NCBI RefSeq assembly: GCF_008369325.1
Contig: NZ_VOBI01000007.1
Location: forward strand, 211,199-275,198
Direction of reading: 5' to 3'
From: Pseudomonas sp. ANT_H12B
GTDB taxonomy: Bacteria > Pseudomonadota > Gammaproteobacteria > Pseudomonadales > Pseudomonadaceae
DNA: 64,000 nucleotides
The translations under genes and the position numbers were made by a program. This document shows positions 27,649 through 35,032 of the stretch, in pieces. The notes beneath the pieces were generated by a model that was given only the letters and a program-made list of their open reading frames with translations, was not told the origin of the DNA and searched no databases. How positions within the stretch are numbered: the first letter of the stretch is position 1; each line of letters opens with the position of its first letter.

Positions 27649-28505
27649 TACTTGGCCTCCGAAGCAGCGGCCAGCTTGGCCTGGAACTCGCTGAAGTCAG
27701 CGCAGCCGTGGATGTATTCGTTGATCCACGCGGTGAAGGTTTCACGGTCGCGGGCAATCGGGTCCCAGGCCTGGTAGAAACGGTTGTCACGCTCGTTGTA
27801 GCCGTGAGCGTAGGACGGGTGCGCGCCACCGGGGACGTGGCAGACAGCGCTCAGGGCCCAGGTCGGCAACACGCAGGAGTTCATCGGTGCATTGAGGTCG
27901 TCGACGATTTCTTCGACGGTGACGATGCAACGTTTGGCGGCCAGCGCGGCTTCTTTCTGCACGCCGAGAATGCCCCAGAGCAGTACGTTGCCTTTACGGT
28001 CGGCTTTCTGCGCGTGAATCACGGTGATGTCCGGACGTACCGAAGGCACGGCCGCCAACACTTCACCCGTGAACGGGCAGGTGACGGTCTTGATCAACGG
28101 GTTGACCTTCGGCAGGTCGGAACCGGCGTAGGCGCGTAGCACCGCGAACGGTAGGCCAGAAGCGCCAGCGACGTAGGCATTGGCCAGGTCGGCGTGGCTG
28201 TGTTCTTCGATTTCCAGCGCATGCGGCCACTGCTTTTCGACGGCGTCACGCAGTCGGTGCAGCGAGCCGACACCCGGGTTGCCGCCCCAGGAGAAAATCA
28301 GCTTGCGAGCACATCCTGCACCGATCAACTGGTCGTAGACCAAGTCAGGCGTCATCCGCACCAGCGTCAGGTCTTTCTTGCCCTGGCGAATGATTTCGTG
28401 ACCCGCCGCCGTAGGGATCAGGTGAGTGAAGCCTTCGAGCGCGACGGTATCGCCGTCGTTAACGAATTGCTTCACCGCGTCGTGCAGCGAAAGGATTTCA
28501 GCCAT
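27648..28505 (-). CDS. pcaI: 3-oxoadipate CoA-transferase subunit A PcaI
   Basis: 285 residues from the ATG at 28505 (MAEILSLHDAVKQFV); longer in-frame starts would run into the PcaR-type boxes. CoA-transferase alpha subunit with GDTVALEGFTHLIP, KLIFSWGGNPGVGSLHR and TVIHAQKADRKGNVLLWG. First gene of pcaIJFHG. The first two genes form the transferase, then the thiolase and the ring-cleaving dioxygenase follow. Confidence 0.94.
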   Translation of the reverse strand: MAEILSLHDAVKQFVNDGDTVALEGFTHLIPTAAGHEIIRQGKKDLTLVRMTPDLVYDQLIGAGCARKLIFSWGGNPGVGSLHRLRDAVEKQWPHALEIEEHSHADLANAYVAGASGLPFAVLRAYAGSDLPKVNPLIKTVTCPFTGEVLAAVPSVRPDITVIHAQKADRKGNVLLWGILGVQKEAALAAKRCIVTVEEIVDDLNAPMNSCVLPTWALSAVCHVPGGAHPSYAHGYNERDNRFYQAWDPIARDRETFTAWINEYIHGCADFSEFQAKLAAASEAK

Positions 28506-28607
28506 GGGGCAGGCTCCCGTTTTGTTATCAACCGACAGTGGAGGAAAAAGGCGCCGATGCGCAGCGCCGGAATGACTGAAGAGTAAGCCCCAGAAAAACG
28601 CCAAACA

Positions 28608-28641
28608 ATCCGATAATCGACTAAGTGTTCGTTTATCGAAC
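28608..28641 (-). promoter_or_regulatory. Paired PcaR-type boxes before pcaI
   Basis: Two 15-bp sites in opposite orientation, centred at 28615 and 28634. GTTCGTTTATCGAAC (28627-28641) and ATCCGATAATCGACT (28608-28622) match the P. putida PcaR box GTTCGATAATCGCAC, recalled from memory, or its complement. The 19-bp centre spacing is the same as before pcaK and pcaR. About 105-135 bp upstream of the pcaI ATG. Confidence 0.75.
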
Positions 28642-28678
28642 ATATTGTTGTCTGCCTATCGATCCGCTTTCTGCACTA

Positions 28679-28709
28679 GATCGTTCCCACGCTCCGCATG
28701 GGAACGATC
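28679..28709. repeat. GATCGTTCCCACG hairpin repeat, copy 2
   Basis: GATCGTTCCCACG and ATGGGAACGATC arms around CTCCGC. Lies just after the pcaK stop (28721, minus strand) and upstream of the PcaR boxes of pcaI, so it may end the pcaK transcript. Confidence 0.85.
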
Positions 28710-28720
28710 ATCACCTGCCG

Positions 28721-30070
28721 TCAGGTCGCATCCGCATGACTGACCATCCCCTTGATCACCACCGCAGTAGTCGCCAATGCCGCCGGGATCACCAGCGCCG
28801 TCAGCACCTGTTCGAAGTTCCAGCCCAGGCCTAACAGCGTTGCGCCCATCCACGCACCGAGGATCGCACCCAAGCGACCGATCCCGAGCATCCACGACAC
28901 ACCGGTCGCACGCCCCTGCGTCGGATAAAACCGCGCCGCCAATGAAGGCATCGCCGATTGCGCACCGTTGACACACATCCCGGCCACCAGCACCAGCGTC
29001 GCCAAGATCGTGATGTTGCCCAGGCTCTGCCCTACCGCGTAGGCAAACACCCCGGCCAACAGGTAGAAAATGCCAATAACCTTGTGCGGATTGAACCGGT
29101 CCATCGCCCAACCCACACCCACGGCACTCAAAACCCCGCCAAACTGGAACAGCGCGCCAATGAACGCTGCCTGTTCCATGCTCGCGCCACTGTCGCGCAT
29201 CAGCGTCGGCAGCCAGCTGGTCAACAGATAAACAATCACCAGCCCCATGAAATAGGTCAGCCACAGCAGCAATGTCCCGGCGCTGTAGGTGCCAGAAAAG
29301 ACCACCGCAAACACATTGCGTGCTTTCACGGTCTTCTGTTCCGGAACGCTGAAGCTCGAAGCCTGGGCAACCACCACCGGATCAATCGGCGCCAGCGTCT
29401 TGCGCACTTTGTCGGTGCCGCGATTGCGCACGATCAGGTAACGCGCCGATTCCGGCAGCCAGAACAGCAAAACGACGGCGAGCATCAACGGCAGAATCCC
29501 ACCGATCAGCAGCAGACTGTGCCAGCCGAAGGCCGGGATCAGCTTGGCGGAAATGAAGCCACCGCCTGCCATACCGAGGTTGAAACCACAGAACATGCTG
29601 GTCACCAGCAGGGATTTCTTGCGCTCCGGGGTGTATTCGGACAGCAGCGTGGTGGCGTTCGGCATCCCGGCGCCAAGACCCAAACCGGTGAGAAAGCGCA
29701 GCACCAGCAACTGATCGACATTAGTACTGTAAGCCGACGCCAGGCTGAAGGCGCCGAACAACAGCACCGCACCGACCAGAACGACTTTTCTTCCAAAGCG
29801 GTCAGCCAACGGGCCTGAACCCAGTGCGCCGAAGACCATACCGATCAACGCCGCACTCATCACCGGCCCGAGACTGGCGCGATCGATGCCCCAATCCTGA
29901 GACAGAGCGGGCGCAATGAAACCCATGGCCGCGGTGTCGAGGCCATCGAGGAAAACAATCAGGAAACACAGAATGACCACTCGCCATTGGTAGCGCGAAA
30001 TGGGTTGGGCGTTGATGAAGGACTGCACATCGAGGCAGTTTCCTACAGCAGACTGAGGCTGGTTCATCAT
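28721..30070 (-). CDS. pcaK: 4-hydroxybenzoate/protocatechuate MFS transporter PcaK
   Basis: 449 residues from the ATG at 30070. Aromatic acid:H+ symporter family, 12 helices. The helix 1 motif FLDGLDTAAMGFIAPAL carries the DGxD pattern needed for transport of aromatic acids, and GPLADRFGRKVVLVGAVLLF is the loop 2-3 motif. PcaK imports 4-hydroxybenzoate and protocatechuate, and in P. putida it is also needed for chemotaxis to them. It has its own PcaR-type boxes upstream, and a hairpin repeat follows the stop. Confidence 0.93.
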   Translation of the reverse strand: MMNQPQSAVGNCLDVQSFINAQPISRYQWRVVILCFLIVFLDGLDTAAMGFIAPALSQDWGIDRASLGPVMSAALIGMVFGALGSGPLADRFGRKVVLVGAVLLFGAFSLASAYSTNVDQLLVLRFLTGLGLGAGMPNATTLLSEYTPERKKSLLVTSMFCGFNLGMAGGGFISAKLIPAFGWHSLLLIGGILPLMLAVVLLFWLPESARYLIVRNRGTDKVRKTLAPIDPVVVAQASSFSVPEQKTVKARNVFAVVFSGTYSAGTLLLWLTYFMGLVIVYLLTSWLPTLMRDSGASMEQAAFIGALFQFGGVLSAVGVGWAMDRFNPHKVIGIFYLLAGVFAYAVGQSLGNITILATLVLVAGMCVNGAQSAMPSLAARFYPTQGRATGVSWMLGIGRLGAILGAWMGATLLGLGWNFEQVLTALVIPAALATTAVVIKGMVSHADAT

Positions 30071-30157
30071 TTTTATTCCACGCAAGAACGCAGTCGGACA
30101 GGTGCCAGCCAAGGCTGGCACTGCCGCGACATTAGTGATCTTGGGGAAAGAGCGTCA

Positions 30158-30191
30158 ATTCGATGAACGCGACTCTGTGCGTTTATCGAAC
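30158..30191 (-). promoter_or_regulatory. Paired PcaR-type boxes before pcaK
   Basis: GTGCGTTTATCGAAC (30177-30191) matches the complement of the recalled PcaR box at 14 of 15 positions. A weaker partner, ATTCGATGAACGCGA (30158-30172), lies at 19-bp centre spacing in opposite orientation. About 90-120 bp upstream of pcaK. Confidence 0.72.
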
Positions 30192-30206
30192 ATCTTAGGC
30201 GATGGC

Positions 30207-31049
30207 TTACGCAAAGAGTTGCGCACTGAGGTCGCGACTGGCACTCAGAAGACCCGGCAGAAAACGCTGTTCCAGCTCGTTGCGACTGACCCGGCCAGCG
30301 TGAGTACTGACGTTTAACGCTGCTACAACCTGGCCGGAAGCGTCGTACACCGGAACAGCAATGGAACGCAGGCCCTGCTCGAGTTCCTGATCGACAATGC
30401 ACCAGCCTTGCTGCCGCACTTCTTGCAGGCATTCGAGCAATGCCTCGAGGGTATGCAGGGTGCGACTGGTCTTGGCTTGCAGCTCCGCATGATCGAGGTA
30501 CTCGCGCAGCGAAGTGTCGTCCAGGGCCGCGAGAAGAATCCTGCCCATTGAAGTGCAATAGGCTGGCAGGCGTCCGCCCACCGAAAGATCGACAGAAATC
30601 AGTCGCTGGGTAGTCGCCGAGCGGGCGATGTACAAAATGTCATCGCCTTCCAGGGTGGCCATGTTACAGGCCTCATGAAGTTGCTCGCTCATGCGGTCCA
30701 GGTACGGCTGGGCGGAAACCGCCAGCGGCGTCGAGGACAAGTAGGCATGGCCGAGGGTCAACACTTTGGGCAGCAGCGAGTAAGTGCGGCCGTCGGTGGT
30801 GGCGTAGCCGAGCTTGATCAACGTGTGCAGGCAACGTCGCACAGCGGCGCGAGGAATTTCCGTACGGTGGCTGATCTGGGCAATGGTCAGGTGCCGCTTG
30901 CGTTCCTGGAACGCTTGCACCACGGCCAGGCCACGGGCCAGGGACGTCATGAAATCCGGGTCGCCGGTCAGCGCCTGGATCCGCTTGGCGGGTGATGCGA
31001 CGATTGGCGGCGCCACTGAAGCAAAGGAATTGCGCATTTGATCGTTCAT
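30207..31049 (-). CDS. pcaR: IclR-family activator of the pca regulon PcaR
   Basis: 280 residues from the ATG at 31049, preceded by AAGGACC. The winged helix-turn-helix spans about residues 35-95 (SLARGLAVVQAFQERKRHLT, then IPRAAVRRCLHTLIKLGYA). The C-terminal IclR effector domain includes GGRLPAYCTSMGRILLAAL and GLRSIAVPVYDASGQVVAAL. PcaR responds to 3-oxoadipate and activates pcaK, pcaIJ, pcaF and pcaBDC in P. putida. Its own upstream boxes suggest autoregulation. Confidence 0.94.
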   Translation of the reverse strand: MNDQMRNSFASVAPPIVASPAKRIQALTGDPDFMTSLARGLAVVQAFQERKRHLTIAQISHRTEIPRAAVRRCLHTLIKLGYATTDGRTYSLLPKVLTLGHAYLSSTPLAVSAQPYLDRMSEQLHEACNMATLEGDDILYIARSATTQRLISVDLSVGGRLPAYCTSMGRILLAALDDTSLREYLDHAELQAKTSRTLHTLEALLECLQEVRQQGWCIVDQELEQGLRSIAVPVYDASGQVVAALNVSTHAGRVSRNELEQRFLPGLLSASRDLSAQLFA

Positions 31050-31127
31050 ATCAGGTCCTTTCCCATACGGATCAGCGGCTATACAAGCGGCTCCGGGTCT
31101 TCCACACAAGCCCGGGCAACCAAGATC

Positions 31128-31161
31128 GGGCGATTATCGAACCATTAACCGATAATCGCAA
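31128..31161 (-). promoter_or_regulatory. Paired PcaR-type boxes before pcaR
   Basis: GGGCGATTATCGAAC (31128-31142) and AACCGATAATCGCAA (31147-31161) match the two orientations of the recalled PcaR box at 14 and 11 of 15 positions. Centre spacing is 19 bp, about two helical turns. Confidence 0.75.
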
Positions 31162-31712
31162 TCAGCCACACGCCAAGCGAGCCTTCTGCCTTCTGACATT
31201 AGCCCCCCCGTACGTTGTTATTTTTGGTCACAGACTTAAAGGAGGCTTATGTAATAACTTGTCCGGCTTAATGGCGCCAGAAAGACATCACCACAGAGTC
31301 AGCTCCGTAGTTACCCGTAAAAGTTGCGAGTAACAAAACAATCACACATGAAGATCTACTTTTAACTCTTTGGAGATAGTGTTCTTCGGATCGACCGCTA
31401 TAATGCAATTCAGTGGTGACCCGGTTTTTACTTGCCGATTTCGCCACCCGGTAGCGCGATATTCCATCGCTGCTGCCCTCAGCAAGCGCCTGACGCTCAT
31501 TTCATATGCTCCGCCAATGCGCTCGCTGAAAACAGGAAACTGATGCTGCGTCAGCTGTTCTCTCTGGTGCCGTGGCCGCCTGCAACATGGAAGTATTGAT
31601 CGCTCAGCCTGAAGACGATGCCCCCGCGGGTTTTGTCCTTTCGACGAGCGTGGTCAATAGATTTATGCAGCGCGTTTCACCAGAATTTATCTCAACTCAA
31701 TCAGGTAGCACT
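31162..31712. other. Long leader/intergenic region between pcaR and a small gene
   Basis: About 550 bp with no recognised gene. Three things stand out. At 31241-31254 a perfect GGAGG is followed by ATG and directly by TAA, a start-stop element. At 31399-31404 there is a TATAAT hexamer, without a clear -35 at the usual distance. At 31543-31599 a possible 18-codon ORF (MLRQLFSLVPWPPATWKY) follows AGGAAA. The following small gene could therefore have a long leader. I cannot name an RNA gene here. Confidence 0.4.
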
Positions 31713-31913
31713 GTGACGAAAGACGAACTGCGCGCGGAACTTGAGCGCCAGGAACAACGTTACAAGGAAGTTTACGGCGGGGAAGTCACCACCTACGCCG
31801 CTCAGCCCGAACCGGAACGTAAACCCTGGCGTAAACGCGCCACCGTTCAGGATCAGGCCTTCACTCAAGAATTGCAGAAGATGGAAAAGGAACTCAAAGC
31901 CGAAGAGCCTTGA
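31713..31913 (+). CDS. Small conserved-looking hypothetical protein
   Basis: 66 residues from a GTG at 31713 ([20 protein letters not shown]), preceded by CAGGT. The frame stays open upstream to 31530, and a GTG at 31572 would give 113 residues, but the upstream part (NMEVLIAQPEDDAPAGFV) does not look like the same protein. The product is highly charged: a helical N-terminal half, a proline-rich link ([14 protein letters not shown]), and a second helix ([17 protein letters not shown]). Cytosolic, function unknown. Confidence 0.65.
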   Translation: MTKDELRAELERQEQRYKEVYGGEVTTYAAQPEPERKPWRKRATVQDQAFTQELQKMEKELKAEEP

Positions 31914-32290
31914 CCGCCCCGGCCTGAATCCTTCCACGGCCTGCGAATGCATCCGTTAAAAGCGGGATGTTTCGATGTTGTTATTCGCGCCCGCTACAAG
32001 CGGGCAGCGGCTACCTCATGTACAGAGATGAGGTAAATGGCTCATATCTGGCCCTCTTCTCAGATATTTCACACAAGCGTTCAAGCCTCTCGCCTACACG
32101 AGAGAAACCCTTGTGCCTGCTGTCTTTGCAAAGAAATTCAATAACTTGCAAAACCCCGTAAAAAGCCGGGGCGCAGGGGATCGCTGCAAAATAATTCGTT
32201 GAAGAATGTTACCGATGAGCAGCAAGTGCATCGATTTCCAGTCTTTTCTGGCATAATCGCGCCCCCTTACGACCGGGTCAGAAAACCTTC
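31914..32290. other. Intergenic region before the PiT transporter
   Basis: 377 bp. It holds a hairpin ACCTCAT-GTACAG-AGATGAGGT (about 32010-32033) and a G+C stem CCCCG-TAAAAAG-CCGGGG (32154-32171) that could act as a terminator. A CATAAT hexamer at 32252-32257 may be the -10 of the PiT gene. No ORF with a ribosome site was seen. Confidence 0.4.
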
Positions 32291-33766
32291 ATGATCGATT
32301 TATTCAGCGGACTGGATGCGTGGGTGCTTGTGAGCCTCTTGCTCGCCCTGGCCTTTGTCCTCGCCTTCGAGTTCATCAACGGCTTTCATGACACTGCTAA
32401 CGCGGTGGCCACCGTTATCTACACCAAAGCCATGCCGCCTCATCTGGCGGTGTTCTTTTCCGGTGTGTTCAACTTTCTCGGCGTTCTGCTGGGCGGTGTT
32501 GGCGTGGCGTATGCCATCGTCCACCTGCTGCCGGTAGAGCTGCTGATCAATGTGAACACCGGTCACGGGCTGGCCATGGTGTTCTCGCTGCTTGCCGCCG
32601 CCATCACCTGGAACCTGGGCACCTGGTACTTCGGTATCCCGGCTTCCAGCTCCCACACGCTGATCGGTTCGATCCTGGGTGTTGGCCTGGCCAACGCGTT
32701 GATCAACGATATTCCGTTGGCCGATGGTGTGAACTGGCAGAAAGCGATCGATATCGGTGCCTCCCTGGTATTCTCGCCGATGGCCGGCTTCCTGGTCGCA
32801 GCCTTGATATTGATCGGCCTTAAATGGTGGCGTCCGCTGTCGAAGATGCACAAGACGCCGGAACAGCGCCGCAAGATCGATGACAAGAAACACCCGCCGT
32901 TCTGGAACCGCCTGGTGCTGGTGATTTCGGCGATGGCGGTGAGCTTCGTGCACGGTTCCAACGATGGCCAGAAAGGTATCGGCCTGATCATGCTGGTGCT
33001 GATCGGTATCGTGCCGGCGCAGTTCGTACTCGACCTGGGCAGCACGACTTACCAGATCGAGCGGACTCGCGACGCTACCTTGCACCTGAGCCAATTCTAC
33101 AAGCGCAATGCCGATACGCTGGGTGAATACCTGGCCCTGGGCAAAAGCGTGGAAGGCGATCTGCCGGAGAAATTCCGTTGCAACCCGCAACAGACCGAAC
33201 CGACCATCACCGCCCTGCTCGGCACCCTTAAAGGTGTAGCGGACTACCATTCGCTGCCGTCGGAAAGCCGCATCGAAGTGCGTCGCTACTTGCTGTGCCT
33301 GGACGATACGGCGAAGAAAGTCGGCAAGCTGCCTGGCCTCGCGGCCCGGGAAAAAGCTGACTTGGACAAACTGCGCAAAGACCTGACCACCACCACCGAA
33401 TACGCCCCGTTCTGGGTGATCCTGGCGGTCGCCCTGGCCCTCGGTCTGGGTACCATGGTCGGCTGGAAACGCGTGGTACTGACCATCGGCGAGAAGATCG
33501 GCAAGCAGGGCATGACTTACTCCCAAGGCATGTCGGCACAGATCACTACCGCAAGCCTGATCGGCATGGCCAACATCTTCAGCCTGCCGGTGTCTACCAC
33601 CCACGTCCTGTCCTCGGGCGTGGCTGGCACCATGGTCGCCAACAAAAGCGGCCTGCAAGGCGGCACCGTCAGAACCATCCTGCTGGCGTGGGTCCTGACC
33701 TTGCCGGCAACCGTGGCCTTGTCGGCCGGCCTGTTCTGGCTGGCGTCGAAGGCGCTGGGTAGCTGA
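32291..33766 (+). CDS. pit: Low-affinity inorganic phosphate transporter (PiT family)
   Basis: 491 residues. The two PiT signature repeats are present: FEFINGFHDTANAVATVIY near the start and SFVHGSNDGQKGIGLIMLV in the middle. Membrane helices form two bundles, with a long hydrophilic insert (about residues 260-370) between them, as in proteobacterial PitA. It imports metal-phosphate by proton symport across the inner membrane. It stands alone and is followed by a terminator. Confidence 0.92.
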   Translation: MIDLFSGLDAWVLVSLLLALAFVLAFEFINGFHDTANAVATVIYTKAMPPHLAVFFSGVFNFLGVLLGGVGVAYAIVHLLPVELLINVNTGHGLAMVFSLLAAAITWNLGTWYFGIPASSSHTLIGSILGVGLANALINDIPLADGVNWQKAIDIGASLVFSPMAGFLVAALILIGLKWWRPLSKMHKTPEQRRKIDDKKHPPFWNRLVLVISAMAVSFVHGSNDGQKGIGLIMLVLIGIVPAQFVLDLGSTTYQIERTRDATLHLSQFYKRNADTLGEYLALGKSVEGDLPEKFRCNPQQTEPTITALLGTLKGVADYHSLPSESRIEVRRYLLCLDDTAKKVGKLPGLAAREKADLDKLRKDLTTTTEYAPFWVILAVALALGLGTMVGWKRVVLTIGEKIGKQGMTYSQGMSAQITTASLIGMANIFSLPVSTTHVLSSGVAGTMVANKSGLQGGTVRTILLAWVLTLPATVALSAGLFWLASKALGS

Positions 33767-33780
33767 TACGCAGTCACAAA

Positions 33781-33815
33781 AAAAGGCGCGTTCCGTAAGG
33801 TTCGCGTCTTTTTTA
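33781..33815 (+). terminator. Rho-independent terminator after the PiT gene
   Basis: AAAAGGCGCG pairs with CGCGTCTTTT, with one G-U pair, around TTCCGTAAGGTT, followed by more T. Confidence 0.8.
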
Positions 33816-33830
33816 TGTCTGCTGAGAGTT

Positions 33831-33866
33831 GATCGTTCCCACGCTCTGAACTGCGTGGGAACGATC
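33831..33866. repeat. GATCGTTCCCACG hairpin repeat, copy 3
   Basis: GATCGTTCCCACGC and GCGTGGGAACGATC form perfect 14-bp arms around TCTGAACT. Between the ends of the PiT gene and the convergent ccoM-like gene. Confidence 0.85.
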
Positions 33867-33886
33867 AGGCACAATTTTTTACGGAC

Positions 33887-33912
33887 AAAAAAAAGGGCAA
33901 CCGAAGTTGCCC
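33887..33912 (-). terminator. Rho-independent terminator of the ccoM-like gene
   Basis: On the minus strand GGGCAACTTCGGTTGCCC with a UUCG-type loop, followed by eight T. Confidence 0.9.
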
Positions 33913-33947
33913 AAAATGCCTTGCGTGCTCATTGCTTCCGGAAAGAC

Positions 33948-34061
33948 CTACGGTTTGCGCTTATGCGAATCCTTCCAGATAAAAAATCCAAACCCTGCAA
34001 AAAACAGAACCATGAGGCCGACTGTCAGCACTCCGGCGATCACCACGTTGTCGAAAAACAT
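33948..34061 (-). CDS. ccoM: Very small cbb3 cytochrome oxidase subunit (CcoM-like), 37 residues
   Basis: ATG at 34061, with AGGAG eight bases before it, opens MFFDNVVIAGVLTVGLMV, then a second hydrophobic stretch and WKDSHKRKP. It is one membrane helix with a short basic tail. Length and sequence fit CcoM, the small extra subunit seen in Pseudomonas cbb3-type cytochrome c oxidase, which holds the core complex in the inner membrane. The gene is alone, has its own terminator, and has an ANR-type box upstream, as expected for a cbb3 part made at low oxygen. The ccoNOQP genes are not in the window. The name rests on memory of the family. Confidence 0.78.
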   Translation of the reverse strand: MFFDNVVIAGVLTVGLMVLFFAGFGFFIWKDSHKRKP

Positions 34062-34098
34062 GACTGGTCTCCTGCACTTGCCCTGTTGCGATAGGGCT

Positions 34099-34190
34099 AA
34101 GTTAACCAATCGGGCAGGAGAAGAAATTGACCGGGATCAATGTCGCCCGAGACTGGGCGTAAAGAAGGGAAATAAACTGACCTGCATCAA
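34099..34190 (-). promoter_or_regulatory. ANR/FNR-type boxes before the ccoM-like gene
   Basis: TTGACCGGGATCAA at 34127-34140 fits the ANR box TTGAT-N4-ATCAA with one change. A weaker second site, CTGACCTGCATCAA, is at 34177-34190. Placing the first box at -41.5 puts a start near 34092 and the -10 at TAACTT (34104-34099, minus strand). This layout is typical of class II ANR activation. Confidence 0.7.
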
Positions 34191-34205
34191 CCGATGCAGG
34201 GTGTT

Positions 34206-34367
34206 TCAACGCTTTTTCGGTTTGTTTTTCGGCTTTTTCTTTGCTTTGCCCAACGGCATTGCCTGTTCAAATGCCTGGCGCACTTCATTCAGGCGTTTCT
34301 CGTTGAGGTCATGAACACGCTTGGCGCGTTCAGAATTGAGGTCGATCAGCTTGTCGTCTTGGCTCAT
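34206..34367 (-). CDS. Small lysine-rich hypothetical protein, 53 residues
   Basis: ATG at 34367 opens MSQDDKLIDLNSERAKRVHD, a helical acidic-basic segment, then ends in a strongly basic tail (KAKKKPKNKPKKR). No membrane part. The helical first 35 residues and basic tail suggest RNA or ribosome binding, but that is only composition. The ribosome site is weak. It follows the 113-residue gene on the same strand with a 72-bp gap. Confidence 0.65.
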   Translation of the reverse strand: MSQDDKLIDLNSERAKRVHDLNEKRLNEVRQAFEQAMPLGKAKKKPKNKPKKR

Positions 34368-34439
34368 GGTGCTCAGCACATCGTATGGCAGGTTTATCGC
34401 AATAATGCGGTCTGACGGCAGCGCTGACCAGCCGCGACC

Positions 34440-34781
34440 TCAAATCTGGATATCGACCCACAACCCCTGACGCGGCTGATCTTCCATCAGCGGCGCGACC
34501 GGCACAGTGTTGTCGGCATTGAGTTCGTCACCGGGAATCGCCAGGTGCTCTTCAGGATCTTCATTGGCTTCACGGCGACGCTTGTCCCGCTCCTGTTGCC
34601 GGCGCTGCTCTTCGCGCAGCTGCAAGGCGGCTTCTTCAGGATCGCGCTTTTGCAGGTCGATGGTGCTCTCGTTGGAGCTTTCCTGCACTGGCACCACGGG
34701 TGGAATATCCGGGCGCTGGCGGACCGGGTCGTGCTGTGAGGTGATCGGCACGGCACTCAAGGGGAGCATCGGTGGCAGCAT
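34440..34781 (-). CDS. Hypothetical protein with charged coiled-coil centre
   Basis: 113 residues from the ATG at 34781, where AGGAG precedes at about ten bases; the longer frame to 34865 lacks a site. The N-terminus is proline-rich (MLPPMLPLSAVPITSQHDPV), the middle is a charged helix (LREEQRRQQERDKRRREANE), and the end is hydrophobic. No signal peptide or known domain. It is divergent from rapA, with a 251-bp gap between the starts. Confidence 0.7.
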   Translation of the reverse strand: MLPPMLPLSAVPITSQHDPVRQRPDIPPVVPVQESSNESTIDLQKRDPEEAALQLREEQRRQQERDKRRREANEDPEEHLAIPGDELNADNTVPVAPLMEDQPRQGLWVDIQI

Positions 34782-35032
34782 AATTATTAGTCTCCTGTCA
34801 GCAGGCTGTCGGCTGCGTGGGTCGCGACTTGAGCCATCGGTCGCAAACTGTGACCCGGTTGGCACCAGAGGAGCTGGCGCAGGCTGCTTTGTTTATCGGA
34901 CAACACAGAACCGAAGCGTTCCCAAAGATCAAAATATTGCGGCCTTGGGTAGCACCTGAACACGTAAACCTTTGGTCTGCAGGCCTGATTCCGTTAAGAT
35001 AGCCCGCTTTTTCAAGGTGGGAGTCAGGCAGC

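Noticed and set aside
32300..33874. 524-codon antisense frame over the PiT gene
   Set aside because: Crosses the PiT terminator and is rich in Gln and Arg; no known domain.
34507..34959. 150-codon plus-strand frame opposite the 113-residue gene
   Set aside because: Ser/Arg-rich shadow without ribosome site; the minus-strand gene has AGGAG and a balanced composition.
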